From: JADJOY01 sp016713535 [NCBI: Deltaproteobacteria bacterium]
GTDB lineage: Bacteria > JADJOY01
Assembly: GCA_016713535.1 (NCBI GenBank)
Contig: JADJOY010000003.1
Coordinates: 248,001 to 312,000, forward strand
Length of the DNA stretch: 64,000 nucleotides
Reading direction: 5' to 3'
The notes under the pieces were generated by a model that was not told the origin of the DNA, made no database searches, and was given only the letters and a program-made list of their open reading frames with translations. The position numbers and the translations under genes were made by a program. The first letter of the stretch is position 1. Each line of letters starts with the position of its first letter. Below are positions 29,288-38,881 of the stretch, in pieces.

Positions 29288-31061
29288 ATGATGGGTATCC
29301 GTTCGGGTGTGGTCCGGTTCTCGAGCTTGCTGGTTCTGGCCTTCTCGACCCTCGCGGGCTGCTTGTCGGTCACCGGCGTCTCACCCAACCCGGGCTCTCC
29401 CGGCGCCACCATCACAGTGAGCGGAAGCGGCTTCGGCGCCACGCAGGTGAGCGGCTACAAGGTCACCTACGGCGGCACCGAGCTGGTGGTGCGGAGCTGG
29501 TCCGACAGCTGCGATCGTCGCGGATCTGCCTTGCGACAAGCCCACCGGCACCTACGCCGTCCAGGTCTTCCAGGGCACCACCGGCTCGACGCCGGTCAAC
29601 CACAACCTGACCAACAACGGCTCGCTGCAGATCTGCAACGCGCGGGTCGTCCAGAACGCGAACAACAAGCTGAGCGCGTACGTCCAGTTCGACACCACCG
29701 TCGCGGCGACGCCCTCGGTGCAGGTGAGCGGACCGGACGGCACGTACAACGTCCCCGCGGGCGGCATCCTGAGCACCAGCCCGGGCACCACCCACAAGGT
29801 GGGCGTGCTCGGGATGTTCACCGGTGGGAGCTACTCGTTCACCGCGTTCGCCACCGCCGGCAGCACGGTGTCGAAGGGCGGGCTCGGCTACGTGCCGCCG
29901 CAGATCCCGCACGTCTTCCCGCTCACCGTGAACGTGAGCCAGCCGGCGGACATGGAGCCCGGCTACACGCTCTTCTCGCTCAACAACGGGCTCCTCAACA
30001 TCACGCCCAACAACGACGGCATCTACGCCCTCGACGCCCAGGGGCGCGTCGTCTGGTACTACCGTGACGGCCGCTACATGCTCGAGGTGCAGCGCCTCGC
30101 CAACGGCCACATCCTCGTCATGGAGTACGGCGGGACGATGGTCTACGAGATCGACGTATGGGGGAACGTGCTCAACACGTACCTCCCCGGGCCGATGGGC
30201 GTGCACTTGCTGCACCACGACGTCATCACGCTACCCAACGGCAACTACCTGACCTTCGCGGTGGAGATGCGCTCCATCGGCGGTTATCCCGCCGGGCCGA
30301 CCGGCTGCGCCGGCGGCGTGTGCAACGTGGTCGGCGACGTGATCGTCGAGTTCACGCCGGCGGGTGTCGTGGTCGACCAGATCCCGATCCTCGACGTCCT
30401 CGATCCGCTGCGCATCCCGCAGATGGACCTCTTCAACACGCCGCTCTTCAACCTCGAGTTCGGCACCACCACCAAGGACTGGTCGCACTGCAACGCGCTC
30501 CAGTATTCGGCCGGCGACGACACGCTGATCGTGTCGTGTCGCAGCCAGAACGTGATCTTCAAGATCCGCCGCTCCGACCACTCGAAGGTGTGGGTGCTCG
30601 GCTCGAACGATGCGAGCTCCACCGGTGACGATGCGTGGCCGTTCCTGACCCTCACCGGGCCGGGGATGCTCCAGGCCTACGCCCACTCGCCCAAGCTGCT
30701 CGCGAACGGAAACCTACTGGTCTACGACAACGGCGACTACCGGCCGCAGGAGTACACCCGGCTGGTCGAGTTCGCGATCGACGAGCCCAATCTCCAGGTC
30801 CAGCAGGTGTGGGAGTGGGTCGACCCCGACTACGTGCCGCCCCTCTATGGCTACTTCTCGGGCGGCGTCGACGCGCTCGCGGGCGGCACCGCGCTGCAGT
30901 GTGACGGCGGGCTCTTGACCTCGGGCAACATCAACTGGGTGCGCCTCGCCGAGGTGAACCGCACCACCCAGGAGAAGGTCTTCGAGGCGACGATCCAGCA
31001 GGTCAACTCGGCCTACATCGCCTACCGCGCGAGCCGCATCCCCACGCTCTATCCTCCCTGA
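29288..31061 (+). CDS. Arylsulfotransferase-like (ASST) lipoprotein with N-terminal IPT domain, frameshifted
   Basis: Starts MMGIRSGVVRFSS with lipobox LAGC, so a lipoprotein. Residues about 28-75 look like an IPT/TIG immunoglobulin-like domain. After an indel near 29505-29513 the other frame continues to a beta-propeller of ASST type: DAQGRVVWYY, a LLHHDV motif, DWSHCNA, SCRSQN and AYAHSPKLLANGNLLVYDNG. These match in order the two substrate-contacting His, the Arg and the catalytic His of PAPS-independent arylsulfotransferases. Removing one base gives 591 codons. If active it transfers sulfate between phenolic compounds in the periplasm or on the surface. Confidence 0.7.
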
Positions 31062-31066
31062 ACCCT

Positions 31067-31104
31067 CGGCTTCGGGGTCGTCGCTTCGTCGACGACCCCA
31101 GCCG
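31067..31104 (+). terminator. Strong hairpin just after the ASST-like gene
   Basis: GGGGTCGTCG (31074-31083) pairs perfectly with CGACGACCCC (31090-31099) across a 6-base loop, with a second CGGCT/AGCCG clamp outside. It starts 5 bases after the stop. It has no T tract of its own and acts in tandem with the next terminator. Confidence 0.55.
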
Positions 31105-31130
31105 AACGATCGACCCAATCACGGCAGTGG

Positions 31131-31160
31131 GGGCGGGCGTAAGCCCGCCCTTTTCCCTTT
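31131..31160 (+). terminator. Intrinsic terminator
   Basis: GGGCGGGC (31131-31138), loop GTAA, GCCCGCCC (31143-31150), then TTTTCCCTTT. A classical rho-independent terminator for the plus-strand ASST-like gene. Confidence 0.8.
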
Positions 31161-31570
31161 GGGGGAGATCTCACCGCCCCGACGGCCTTCGCACTCGCCA
31201 CCTCACGCGCCCGCCAACGCTCCGCACACGCGACACCTTCCGCGCACCGCGGAACGTTCATCCACAGCCCCGGTGTGGAATTGGGCGGTCGCCCCGTCAC
31301 TACTGCGAACCGAGGCTGGTCGAGACCGTCCCGTCGCTGCGAAGTGCGCCAAGCACCCCGGCCGGGTCGAGTGCCACGACCCGTTCGCCGGGGATCGCCC
31401 GGCCGCAGAGCCGCCCTTCACGCCCATCGCGAGTACGGCCAAACCATCGGGTTTCCTGGAGAAACGCCAGAGGCACCAACGCCGCCACCGGAGCTATCCT
31501 GACCGCCTCGCGGGCTAGCCCGCGGGCACTGAGTTCCGGCGAAGTCGAAGTTCAGCCAACCGGGGACGGT
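31161..31570. other. No gene recognised, boundary of the mobile patch
   Basis: About 410 bases between the terminator and the IS remnant. Short frames on both strands have no recognisable domain. A minus-strand frame at 31300-31488 has less biased composition and could be a gene fragment. Confidence 0.3.
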
Positions 31571-31973
31571 CACGTGTCGCACTCGCTGAAGACCGACTTG
31601 GCACTCGATGCGCTCGAGCAAGCACTGCACGCGCGCCCCGATGCCGACGGAGTCGTCGTCCACAGCGACAGGGGAACGCACGGCGATTCGCTACACCGAG
31701 CGCCTCGCCGCCGTGGGCGCGGTGCGGTCCGTCGGCAGTGTCGGCGACTCCTACGACAACGCCCTCGCCGAGACGATCAACGGCCTCTACAAGGCCGAGG
31801 TGATCCGGCGGCAGGGGCCGTGGCGCAACATCGACAGGGTCGAGTACGCGACGCTGGTCTGGGTGGACTGGTTCAACAACCGCCGCCTCCTCGAGCCGAT
31901 CGGGTACGTCCCGCCGGCCGAGTACGAAGCGGCCTACTATCGAGGTCAAGAGACTCAGGCCATGGTGGCCTGA
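31571..31973 (+). mobile_element. IS3-family transposase remnant (OrfB C-terminus)
   Basis: Fragments of an IS3-type DDE integrase core: SLKTDLALDALEQAL and VVVHSDRGT (second catalytic Asp) in one frame. After a one-base shift near 31675 comes RYTERLAAVG, SVGDSYDNALAETINGLYKAEVI (catalytic Glu) and VDWFNNRRLLEPIGYVPP. OrfA, the HTH part and the first catalytic Asp are absent, so it is 5'-truncated and inactive. It adjoins the AbiE pair and marks a region of past transposition. Confidence 0.85.
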
Positions 31974-32066
31974 CTCAAGCAATCCAGTCTCCGGATTTCC
32001 CGGGGCGGTTCAATCGCCGTGACGATCGACGAGAGGAGGCACACGATGGGGACGGACACGAAGGAG

Positions 32067-32094
32067 TGTCGGCACTTGCGCGGATGTGCCGACA
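32067..32094. repeat. 9-bp perfect inverted repeat
   Basis: TGTCGGCAC and GTGCCGACA flank a 10-base spacer between the IS remnant and the AbiE promoter. It could be a terminator for the IS transcript or a leftover element end. Confidence 0.4.
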
Positions 32095-32155
32095 TTCTGT
32101 GCAGGTGGTGCCTGGCGACAAGGAGTTGCGGCCCCGACGCAGCCCCTCGGCCGAC

Positions 32156-32201
32156 GTGTGAAATCGTTGACACAAACGAATAAGTGGATACAATTTCACA
32201 C
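32156..32201 (+). promoter_or_regulatory. abiE promoter flanked by inverted operator copies
   Basis: A near-consensus sigma70 promoter, TTGACA (32167-32172), 16-bp spacer, TACAAT (32189-32194), lies between perfect arms GTGTGAAAT (32156-32164) and ATTTCACAC (32193-32201). Extended to 20 bases the two inverted copies share 15 positions. AbiEi antitoxins are known to repress their own promoter through inverted repeats. Start of transcription would fall about at the ATG (32202), so the mRNA is probably leaderless. Confidence 0.75.
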
Positions 32202-32750
32202 ATGTCGCCGACCGATCGCGCTCGCCTCTTGGCCCTGGCCAGACGTCGCGGCCTGATCAGCGCCCGGGAAGCGTCGCGGGCCGGTATCCACAGCCAGCAG
32301 CTTTCGCGGCTCGTGGAGGAGGGTGTCCTCGCGCGGATCGCGCGTGGCCAGTATCGGCTGGCCGGTCGTCCGGTTACGGAGCACCACGGCCTGGTCGTGG
32401 CGGCGCGGGCCGTACCCCAGGGCGTGATCTGTTTGCTGTCGGCGCTCACATTCCACCGCATCGGCACGCAGCTTCCGGCCGATGTCTGGATCGCGGTCGA
32501 GAGGCGCCACCGCGCGCCGGCGCCTGGGCAACTGCCGCTGCACGTCGTTCGCTTCAGCGGGTCGGCCTTCAGAGAAGGGGTCGAGACTCACCGGGTCGAA
32601 GGCGAGGCGGTGCGTATCTACAGCGTCGCCAAGACGGTCGCCGATCTCTTCTGCGAGCGGCGGTTCACGGTCGAGGCGCTCGATCGCGCGGCCGGCGCCT
32701 GCCGCGTCGCGCGCGTCATGAGACCGTACGTCGAAGCGGTGCTCGCATGA
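32202..32750 (+). CDS. abiEi: Type IV toxin-antitoxin AbiEi-family antitoxin
   Basis: 182 residues from the ATG at 32202. A GTG 18 bases upstream lies between the -35 and -10 and is unlikely. The N-terminal winged helix (TDRARLLALARRRGLISAREASRAG...) is followed by the AbiEi antitoxin domain with LLSALTFHRIGTQLP and VRIYSVAKTVADLF. AbiEi represses its operon and counters the AbiEii nucleotidyltransferase. It overlaps the toxin gene by four bases. Together they form an abortive-infection-type module. Confidence 0.9.
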   Translation: MSPTDRARLLALARRRGLISAREASRAGIHSQQLSRLVEEGVLARIARGQYRLAGRPVTEHHGLVVAARAVPQGVICLLSALTFHRIGTQLPADVWIAVERRHRAPAPGQLPLHVVRFSGSAFREGVETHRVEGEAVRIYSVAKTVADLFCERRFTVEALDRAAGACRVARVMRPYVEAVLA

Positions 32751-33670
32751 GCACGGGGCTCGCGCGATCGGTACAGACGCGGCTGGTGCGCCACGCCCAG
32801 GTGCTGGGCGTGGATCCCAACCTCGTACTCACGCGCTACGCAATCGAACGCCTGCTCTACCGGCTGTCGCGCTCGCAACACGCCGAGCGCTTCGTTCTCA
32901 AGGGCGCGCTGCTGCTCCTTGCCTGGCTGGGCGAAAGCATCCGCCCGACGCGCGATGTGGATTTGCTCGGTTTCGGAGAGCTCGATGCCGAGGCGCTCGG
33001 GCGCACGTTCGCCGAGATCTGTGTCGTCGCTGTCGAGCCCGACGCTCTGGCCTTCGATCTCGACTCGATCCGCGTGGCCGCGATCCGACCGGAGGATGCC
33101 TACGGCGGCCAGCGCGTGACCCTGCTCGCCCGTCTCGGTCCGGCCCAGCTCCGGGTGCAGGTCGATGTGGGGATCGGCGACGCCGTGACCCCCGAACCCG
33201 AGTGGCTCGACTACCCGAGCCTGCTCGATTTGCCGCGCCCGCGCCTGCGCGCCTATCGCCCGGAGACGTCCATCGCCGAAAAGGTCCACGCCATGGTGGT
33301 TCTCGGCAGCAAGAATAGTCGGATGCGTGACTTCTTCGACGTTCGCGCCCTGGCCATGCACGAGCCGTTCGACGGAGCGCGCCTGGCTGGCGCGTTGCGC
33401 GCCACCTTCGCGCGCCGGCGAACCGAGGTCCCCCCCGACCCGCCCATCGCCCTGACGGCGGCCTTCGCGGAGATCGAGGGCAAACCCGCCCAGTGGGCCG
33501 GTTTCGTGCGCAGGAACCGTCTCGTGACAGCGCCATCGGATCTGGCCTCCGCGGTCGCCGACAACGCCCGATTCATCGGGCCCGTGCTCGACTCCATCGC
33601 GCACGGTCGGACATTCGCCCAGACCTGGCCGCCTGGCGGGCCGTGGCGGCCGACCGGGGAGCCTTCGTGA
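32747..33670 (+). CDS. abiEii: AbiEii/AbiGii-family nucleotidyltransferase toxin
   Basis: 307 residues of the DUF1814 nucleotidyltransferase family. Motif I appears as FVLKGALLL (G-to-A variant of KGG), motif II as RPTRDVDLLG with metal-binding D70 and D72, then TSIAEKVHAMV and the MRDFFDV motif. It is the toxin partner of the upstream antitoxin and probably modifies RNA using NTP. Both genes look intact, unlike the IS beside them. Confidence 0.9.
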   Translation: MSTGLARSVQTRLVRHAQVLGVDPNLVLTRYAIERLLYRLSRSQHAERFVLKGALLLLAWLGESIRPTRDVDLLGFGELDAEALGRTFAEICVVAVEPDALAFDLDSIRVAAIRPEDAYGGQRVTLLARLGPAQLRVQVDVGIGDAVTPEPEWLDYPSLLDLPRPRLRAYRPETSIAEKVHAMVVLGSKNSRMRDFFDVRALAMHEPFDGARLAGALRATFARRRTEVPPDPPIALTAAFAEIEGKPAQWAGFVRRNRLVTAPSDLASAVADNARFIGPVLDSIAHGRTFAQTWPPGGPWRPTGEPS

Positions 33671-33783
33671 TGAAGCGCGAAGCGCGGCTGCTCGATGCGA
33701 AGAGCGTCCCGCTCTTCACCACCGGTCGTGATCTCCGCCGCGATGTGGATCACCTACCGATCCGGCTTCACGAACCGGGGTGA
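33670..33783 (+). pseudogene. Short remnant reading frame after AbiEii
   Basis: A 37-residue frame beginning MKREARLLDAKSV, whose ATG overlaps the toxin stop by one base. The first dozen residues recall the start of DUF3644-type proteins, which often follow defence genes, but the rest does not. It may be a truncated third cargo gene or chance. Confidence 0.3.
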
Positions 33784-33830
33784 GGATGTCGGACCGAGAC
33801 CGTCCGGCCTCTTGGCGCCGATCGGGGCCT

Positions 33831-34286
33831 TTACTTCGTTTCGAGACACCCCTTCATCCACTCGAGTTCGCGCAGGGTTTGCTTCTTCAGGTTGGGGACC
33901 ACGAAGAGGCGATCGACGAGCGGGGCCAACGGACCGCGGACCGAGGGGACTTCGGTGGCGAAGGTGAGCTCGGTGGCGAGGGCCCCGGCCACGGTGGTGA
34001 CCGCGAAGGTGCAGGTCTCGCGGGCGTTCATGATGGACTCGATCGCGAAGCCCACCCGGACCGGTGCTTCGACGTCGGTCACGCGAAGCGTCGCGGTGGT
34101 GGTCCAGCCGGGGGCGATGCGCAGCCGGAAGGTGTACGTGGCGCCGGGCTGCAGGGCTTCGCCGGCGACGAGGCGGACGTCGCTGACGTCGGGGTTGTAG
34201 CGGGGCAGGGTGGTGAGATCGAGGCGGAAGCGGAACACCTTTTCGATCGGCGCAGCGATGGTGGTGCGGGCTTCGAAGCGGGGCAT
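33831..34286 (-). CDS. SRPBCC-family protein
   Basis: 151 residues. A START/SRPBCC fold is indicated by FEARTTIAAPIEKVFRF and the long C-terminal helix (VDRLFVVPNLKKQTLRELEWMKG). The family binds hydrophobic ligands in a helix-grip cavity (polyketide cyclases, coenzyme Q binding proteins, general lipid binders). It is downstream of the hydantoinase-like pair, separated by a REP cluster, and may or may not share its transcript. Ligand unknown. Confidence 0.8.
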   Translation of the reverse strand: MPRFEARTTIAAPIEKVFRFRLDLTTLPRYNPDVSDVRLVAGEALQPGATYTFRLRIAPGWTTTATLRVTDVEAPVRVGFAIESIMNARETCTFAVTTVAGALATELTFATEVPSVRGPLAPLVDRLFVVPNLKKQTLRELEWMKGCLETK

Positions 34287-34311
34287 GGGGCGAGTCGTGG
34301 TGACGAGGAAG

Positions 34312-34415
34312 TTCGCGGGCGGGGGCGGGCCCCGCCCCTACGAGTGGCGAGGACCCAGCGTTGGACGGTCATGCACCGCAGTCGTAGGGGCGGGGCCTGT
34401 CCCCGCCCGCGGTGC
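34312..34415. repeat. Pair of REP-like palindromes
   Basis: Two inverted copies of a G-run stem flank a 30-40-base spacer: 34315-34350 and 34383-34410. The second (GGGGCGGGGCCTGTCCCCGC core) closely matches repeats at 60088-60165. Confidence 0.7.
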
Positions 34416-34416
34416 A

Positions 34417-36566
34417 TCAGAACAAGAACCCCTGCAGGGTCATGGAGACGTTCATGTCGCATTCGAAGCCGACCGAGCCGTTCATGAAGAGCTGCATGCC
34501 GTCGACCTCGCCGTTGGTCATGCCGACGAAGTGCTCGGCGCTGCACGAGAGCGTGAACTTGGCGTCGGGGGAGAGCCCCGGCGTCACGGTCGCTTCAGCG
34601 CCGGCGATCGTGACCGACCACTGACCGCCGCCCTCTCCGGAGACGTTGAACGCGAAGGTGCCGTTGAAGCCGCCGGTCACGTCCGGGTTCTCGCGGAGCT
34701 TCCACGGCAGCCGCCGGTCGAACCACTCCTGCACGTTGGCGATCCGGGTGGGCGCGTCGTCGACCGGCCCGCGCGCCAGCTCTTCCGCGCGCTTCACGCG
34801 CAGCTCGTCGCGGATCTTCGCCGTGGCGTCCGCGTTCACCGAGAGCTTCAACGCCTCCAGATCGCCCTCGATCACCACGCCGTAGTCGCGCGCCGCGCCC
34901 TCGATCGACACGTATTCGTCGAGGACGTCCTCGAGCACGAGCTCGGCTGGCCTCGTCAGCGGGTCACCCCAGCCGGAACCTGACGCGAAGTCGACGATGA
35001 TCTGCTCGCCCGCCTTGTGCCCCACGTAGAACGCGGTGTGCTTCACCTCGTACGCGTGCGCGCCGCCCTGGCGCAGGAACACCCGGTTCACCGAGCCCGG
35101 GCTGCCGCCCGCGACACCCGGCACCCGCGTCTTGCCGCCCAGCACCCAGGTGTAGACCTGGCAGTCGGCGGTCACTTCCTTCACGTAGCGGGCGCCGGGC
35201 TGGCCGCGCCAGCGCCCCGGTCCGCCGCTGTCGGTGATGAGGTCGCGGGCGATCTGCCGGTGCGGCAGCAGGCTCTCGTTGATCTCGGCGGTGGACAGGA
35301 TGAGGTTGCCGAACGCGGTGGGAGTGGCGCCCCAACCATCTCCCGCCGACGACGCGCACGCGCAGGTCGACGTGGTGTCCACCGACTGATCGACGAAGAA
35401 CGCCCCGGTCTGCGGGTGGTTGCCGAAGATCACCGTGGGGATGGCGATCTTGTAGGTCTGTGGCTGAGCGCGCTCGGGCACCGCCTGCGAGAGCGCGCTG
35501 CAGAGCGCCTCGCTCACCTCGACGCCGGGGTGGTGCGTCCCCGCCGACACCGGCCGCGTCTCCTCGGGGTTGATGCACGTGCCCTTGGGCACGATCAGCT
35601 CGATGGCCTCGAAGAGCCCCTCGTTCTTGGGGAGCGAGGGATCGAGCATGGTGCAGAGCTGCGACAGCACCATCCCCTGGGTGTTGCCGAAGGTGCCGTT
35701 GGTGGTGAGGTTGGTGCGGCGGTCGGAGGCGCTGTAGTCGAGGGTGAGCTGGTCGCCCGCGACCGTGGCCTTGCAGTGGATCTTGATGTCGCGGTTGCCG
35801 CGGGTGTCCTGCTCGACGAACGAGGTGCCCTCGTAGACGCCGTCCGGCCAGCTCGCGATCTCGCGCTTGAGCTGGCGGCGGGTGAGGTCGATCGAGTAGT
35901 CGACCGCGGCGCGGATCGTCTCGACGCCGTAGGCCTCGACCAGCTCGCCGAGGCGCCGCGCGCCGATCCGCGCCGCGCCCATCTGCGCCTCGAGGTCGGC
36001 GCCGTGGGTGGGCAGGCGGTTGTTGGTGCGCAGCAGGTAGAGGACGTCCTTCCTCTCGTGGCCGCGCTCCACCAGCTTGATCGCCGGCACCCTGAGCCCC
36101 TCGGCCCACACGTCGACGGCGTTCACGCTGTAGCCGCCCGGGGTGTCGCCGCCGGTGTCGCCGTGGTGGCACTGGATCGAGGCGATCAGCACCAGCTCGT
36201 TCTTCACCACCACCGGCGAGAAGATGTTCCAGTCGGGAGGTGCCCGCCGCCGTGGTAGGGGTCGTTGGCGGCGAAGATATCGCCGGCGTGGAACCCGTCT
36301 TGGCCGAAGAACTCGAGGGCGAAGCGGACCGGCCCGCGCGACGCGAGCATGAATTGCGGGATCCCGACCGAGAGCGCCGCGAGCCGCCCGCGGGCGTCGA
36401 GGATGCTGGCGTTCCGCTCGTTCGACTGGTTCAGGATGGGCGTGACCGCGGCCAGGCTCACGTGCATGGCCATCTCGTAGGCCACGGTCTCCATCGCGCC
36501 GCGGATGACCTCCGCGGTGATCGGGTCGATGCGCGGCTCGCCGCCGTGGGTGCTCGCCTCGCTCAT
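34417..36566 (-). CDS. Hydantoinase B/oxoprolinase-type subunit fused to an SCP2 domain (frameshifted)
   Basis: Residues 1 to about 600 are HyuB: IDPITAEVIRGAMETVAYEM, then NDPYHGGGHLPDWNIF after repairing one C missing from a C run near 36235-36238, NGTFGNTQGM, and SGGPGRWRGQPG. The last ~110 residues (WFDRRLPWKLRENP... TPGLSPDAKFTLSC... GMTNGEVDGMQLFMNGSV) form an SCP2 sterol/acyl-carrier domain. HyuA/HyuB pairs carry out ATP-dependent ring opening or carboxylation. An attached SCP2 suggests a lipid-like or CoA-bound substrate. With the repair the gene has 717 codons. Its start overlaps the HyuA stop. Confidence 0.8.
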
Positions 36567-38699
36567 CGCTCAGCTCCGGCCGTCTCGGCGCTCGCCGCCG
36601 GCTTCGTCTTGGCTCGGGATTTCTTGGCGCCGATCCGGGTGATGACGTGGTTGCCGTACACGTCGATCCTCGACTGCTGGCCCGGGTGGACGACGATCGT
36701 GGAGAACACCTCCTCGATGATCGCGGGGGCCCTCCACGACGTGGCCGCTGCCGAGGAGCGCGCCGTCGTAGATCGGCGTGTCCACCATCTCGCCGCCGAA
36801 GTGGGCCTTGCGCGTGCCGGTCCGCGCTGCGCCGATCGCGCCCTTGCCCTTCGCCACGCGCGGCAGGTCCGGCTTGGGCGCGGTCCCCACGGTGCGCACG
36901 GTGAGCTCGGCCACCACCACCGGCTCGTTGGGGGTCGCGAAGGTGTGGAGCTCCTCGTGGAGCTCGTGGAAGCGCGCCGCGACGCGGTCCACCGTGACGC
37001 GGGTGATCGCGCCGCCCTCGAGCTCGGCCGGCACGCTCAGCGTGAAGGTCTGGCCGGGGTAGCGGCAGCCGAACGCGACGTGGTGGACCACGTCGTCGCC
37101 ACGCACGCCGACCTGCGCCAGCTCCTCCTCGGCGCGGCCGCGCAGCGACGCGAGCTCCGCGTTCACGGCGGCGACGTCGAGCAGGCCCACCTCCGCGATG
37201 TGGGCGTGGACCTGGTTCACCACGAAGTCGGCGGTGAGCGCCCCGAACGCCGAGAGCACCGGCGAGAGCCGCGGCACGATCACGCGCTCGATCCCCATCT
37301 CGAGGGCCTGCGCGGTGGCGTGGGTGGGACCGCCGCCGCCGAACGCGACGAGGTCGAACTTGCGTGGGTCGTGGCCCTTCTCGGACGACACCCGGCGGAT
37401 CGCGTTGTTCATGTTGGCGTTGGTGAGGCGGTGGATGCCGGCCGCGGCCTCGATCACCGAGAGCCCGAGCGGCTCGGCCACCTGGGTGCGGAGCGCGTCC
37501 TCGACGCCGTCCCGGTGGATCGCGAGCGAGCCGCCGCAGAGCGCCTTCGGGTTGAGATACCCGAGCACCAGGTTGGCATCGGTGACCGTCACGCGGGTGC
37601 CGCCCCGGCCGTAGCAGATCGGGCCCGGATCGGAGCCCGCCGACGCCGGCCCCACCGTGAGCCCGCCCGCGTTCACCTGCGCGATCGAGCCGCCGCCCGC
37701 GCCGATCGACAGCACGTCGACCACCGGCAGCGCGATGCAGTGGCGATAGAGCCAGTTCCAGAAGCTCTTGATCTCGGGCTCGCCGTTTCGCACCAGGCAC
37801 ACGTCGTAGGACGTCCCGCCCATGTCGACGCCGATGAAGTCCTTGCTCTTGCAGCTCGCCGCGACCCGCACCGTGGCGGTGACGCCCCCGGCCGGCCCGG
37901 AGGCGAGCGTCACGATCGGCCGCTGCTTGACCGCCTCGACGGTGGTGATGCCGCCGTTCGACTGCATGATGAGGAGCGGGTTCGCGTAGCCCGCCTGGCG
38001 CAGCTCGCTGCCGAGGCGTTCGAGGTAGCTCACCACCTTGGGGCCGACGAACGCCGTCACCAGCGTGGTCGAGGTGCGCTCGAACTCGGGCGCCGCGGGC
38101 ATGACCTCGTGAGAGAGGTAGACGCGCGCGGCGGGTGCTTCCTCGCGGAGGATCTCGGCGACGCGCTTCTCGTGGCTCGGATCGACGAAGCTGAAGAGCA
38201 GGCTCACCGCCACCGACTGGATGCCGTGGTCGCGGAAGCGCCGCGCGGCGCGCCGCACGGTGTCTTCGTCGAGCGGGACCAGCTCGTGGCCGTGGTGATC
38301 GAGGCGCCCCGGCACGCCGATCCGGAAGCGGCGCTTCGCGATCACCGGGGGAGCTGGGTAGGTGGGGTCCCAGATGTTCTCGCGCCAGCCGCGCCGGTAC
38401 TCGATCTCGTCGCGGTGGCCCTCGGTGGTGACCAGGCCGGTCACCGCGCCGCTGTGCTCGATGAGCGTGTTGTCGGCGGTGGTGGTGGCGTGGACCACCA
38501 CGTCGGTGGCGCCGAGCAGGTCCTCGAGCGCGCGGCCCTCGTGCGCGGCGAGGTCACGCAACCCGGCGATCACGCCGAGGGCCTGGTTCTGGGGTGTGGT
38601 GAGACTCTTGGTGACGTCGACCGTGCCGTCTGGCCGGACCAACGCGAAGTCGGTGAAGGTACCGCCGACGTCGATGCCGATTCGATAACCCAAAGCCAC
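36563..38699 (-). CDS. Hydantoinase A/oxoprolinase-type ATPase subunit (frameshifted near the end)
   Basis: About 711 residues. N-terminal hydantoinase/oxoprolinase ATP-binding motif RIGIDVGGTFTDFALV, the second phosphate motif GVDMGGTSYDVCLV, and AFGGGGPTHA. Near 36728 a run of five C replaces an expected four, and the frame after GSGHVVEGP is lost. With the repair it reads PAIIEE through a stop that overlaps HyuB by ATGA, giving exactly 712 codons. It works with HyuB as an ATP-driven hydrolase or carboxylase of a cyclic amide or ketone. Divergent from the 38882 operon across a region with a palindrome. Confidence 0.85.
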
Positions 38700-38727
38700 C
38701 TCCGCCCTTCGCTGGCGTGAACGAACC

Positions 38728-38790
38728 TTCGGAGGGCGGAGCTCCTGCTCCGCCGAACGCCTGCGGACCGGCGGGAGCCGGTCCCTCCGA
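38728..38790. repeat. Two REP-like hairpins upstream of HyuA
   Basis: GGCGGAGCTCCTGCTCCGCC (38735-38754) and GGACCGGCGGGAGCCGGTCC (38765-38784) sit side by side in the 5' leader region of the hyuA-like gene. They could form stem-loops in its leader RNA. Confidence 0.65.
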
Positions 38791-38817
38791 ACCCGCGACG
38801 CGGAGACTAGAACCCCA

Positions 38818-38838
38818 AATTTGACACTTCGTCAAATT
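38818..38838. promoter_or_regulatory. Degenerate copy of the TTTGAC...GTCAAA operator
   Basis: AATTTGACAC-T-TCGTCAAATT, matching the centre and arms of the 11763-11785 palindrome with 8 of 10 paired positions intact. It lies in the divergent gap between hyuA (38699) and the plus-strand hydrolase (38882) and is well placed to control either. Confidence 0.5.
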
Positions 38839-38881
38839 CGATCGAGCTTCCCGCTTTCGTGCCTTCCGCCGCGAGAATGCC

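Noticed and set aside
32184-32201. Alternative GTG start of the AbiEi gene at 32184
   Set aside because: It lies between the -35 and -10 boxes, upstream of the expected transcription start.
36723-36735. Programmed ribosomal frameshift in the hyuA-like gene
   Set aside because: The break is a simple extra C in a C run, and similar one-base breaks occur in unrelated genes, so sequence error is the simpler explanation.
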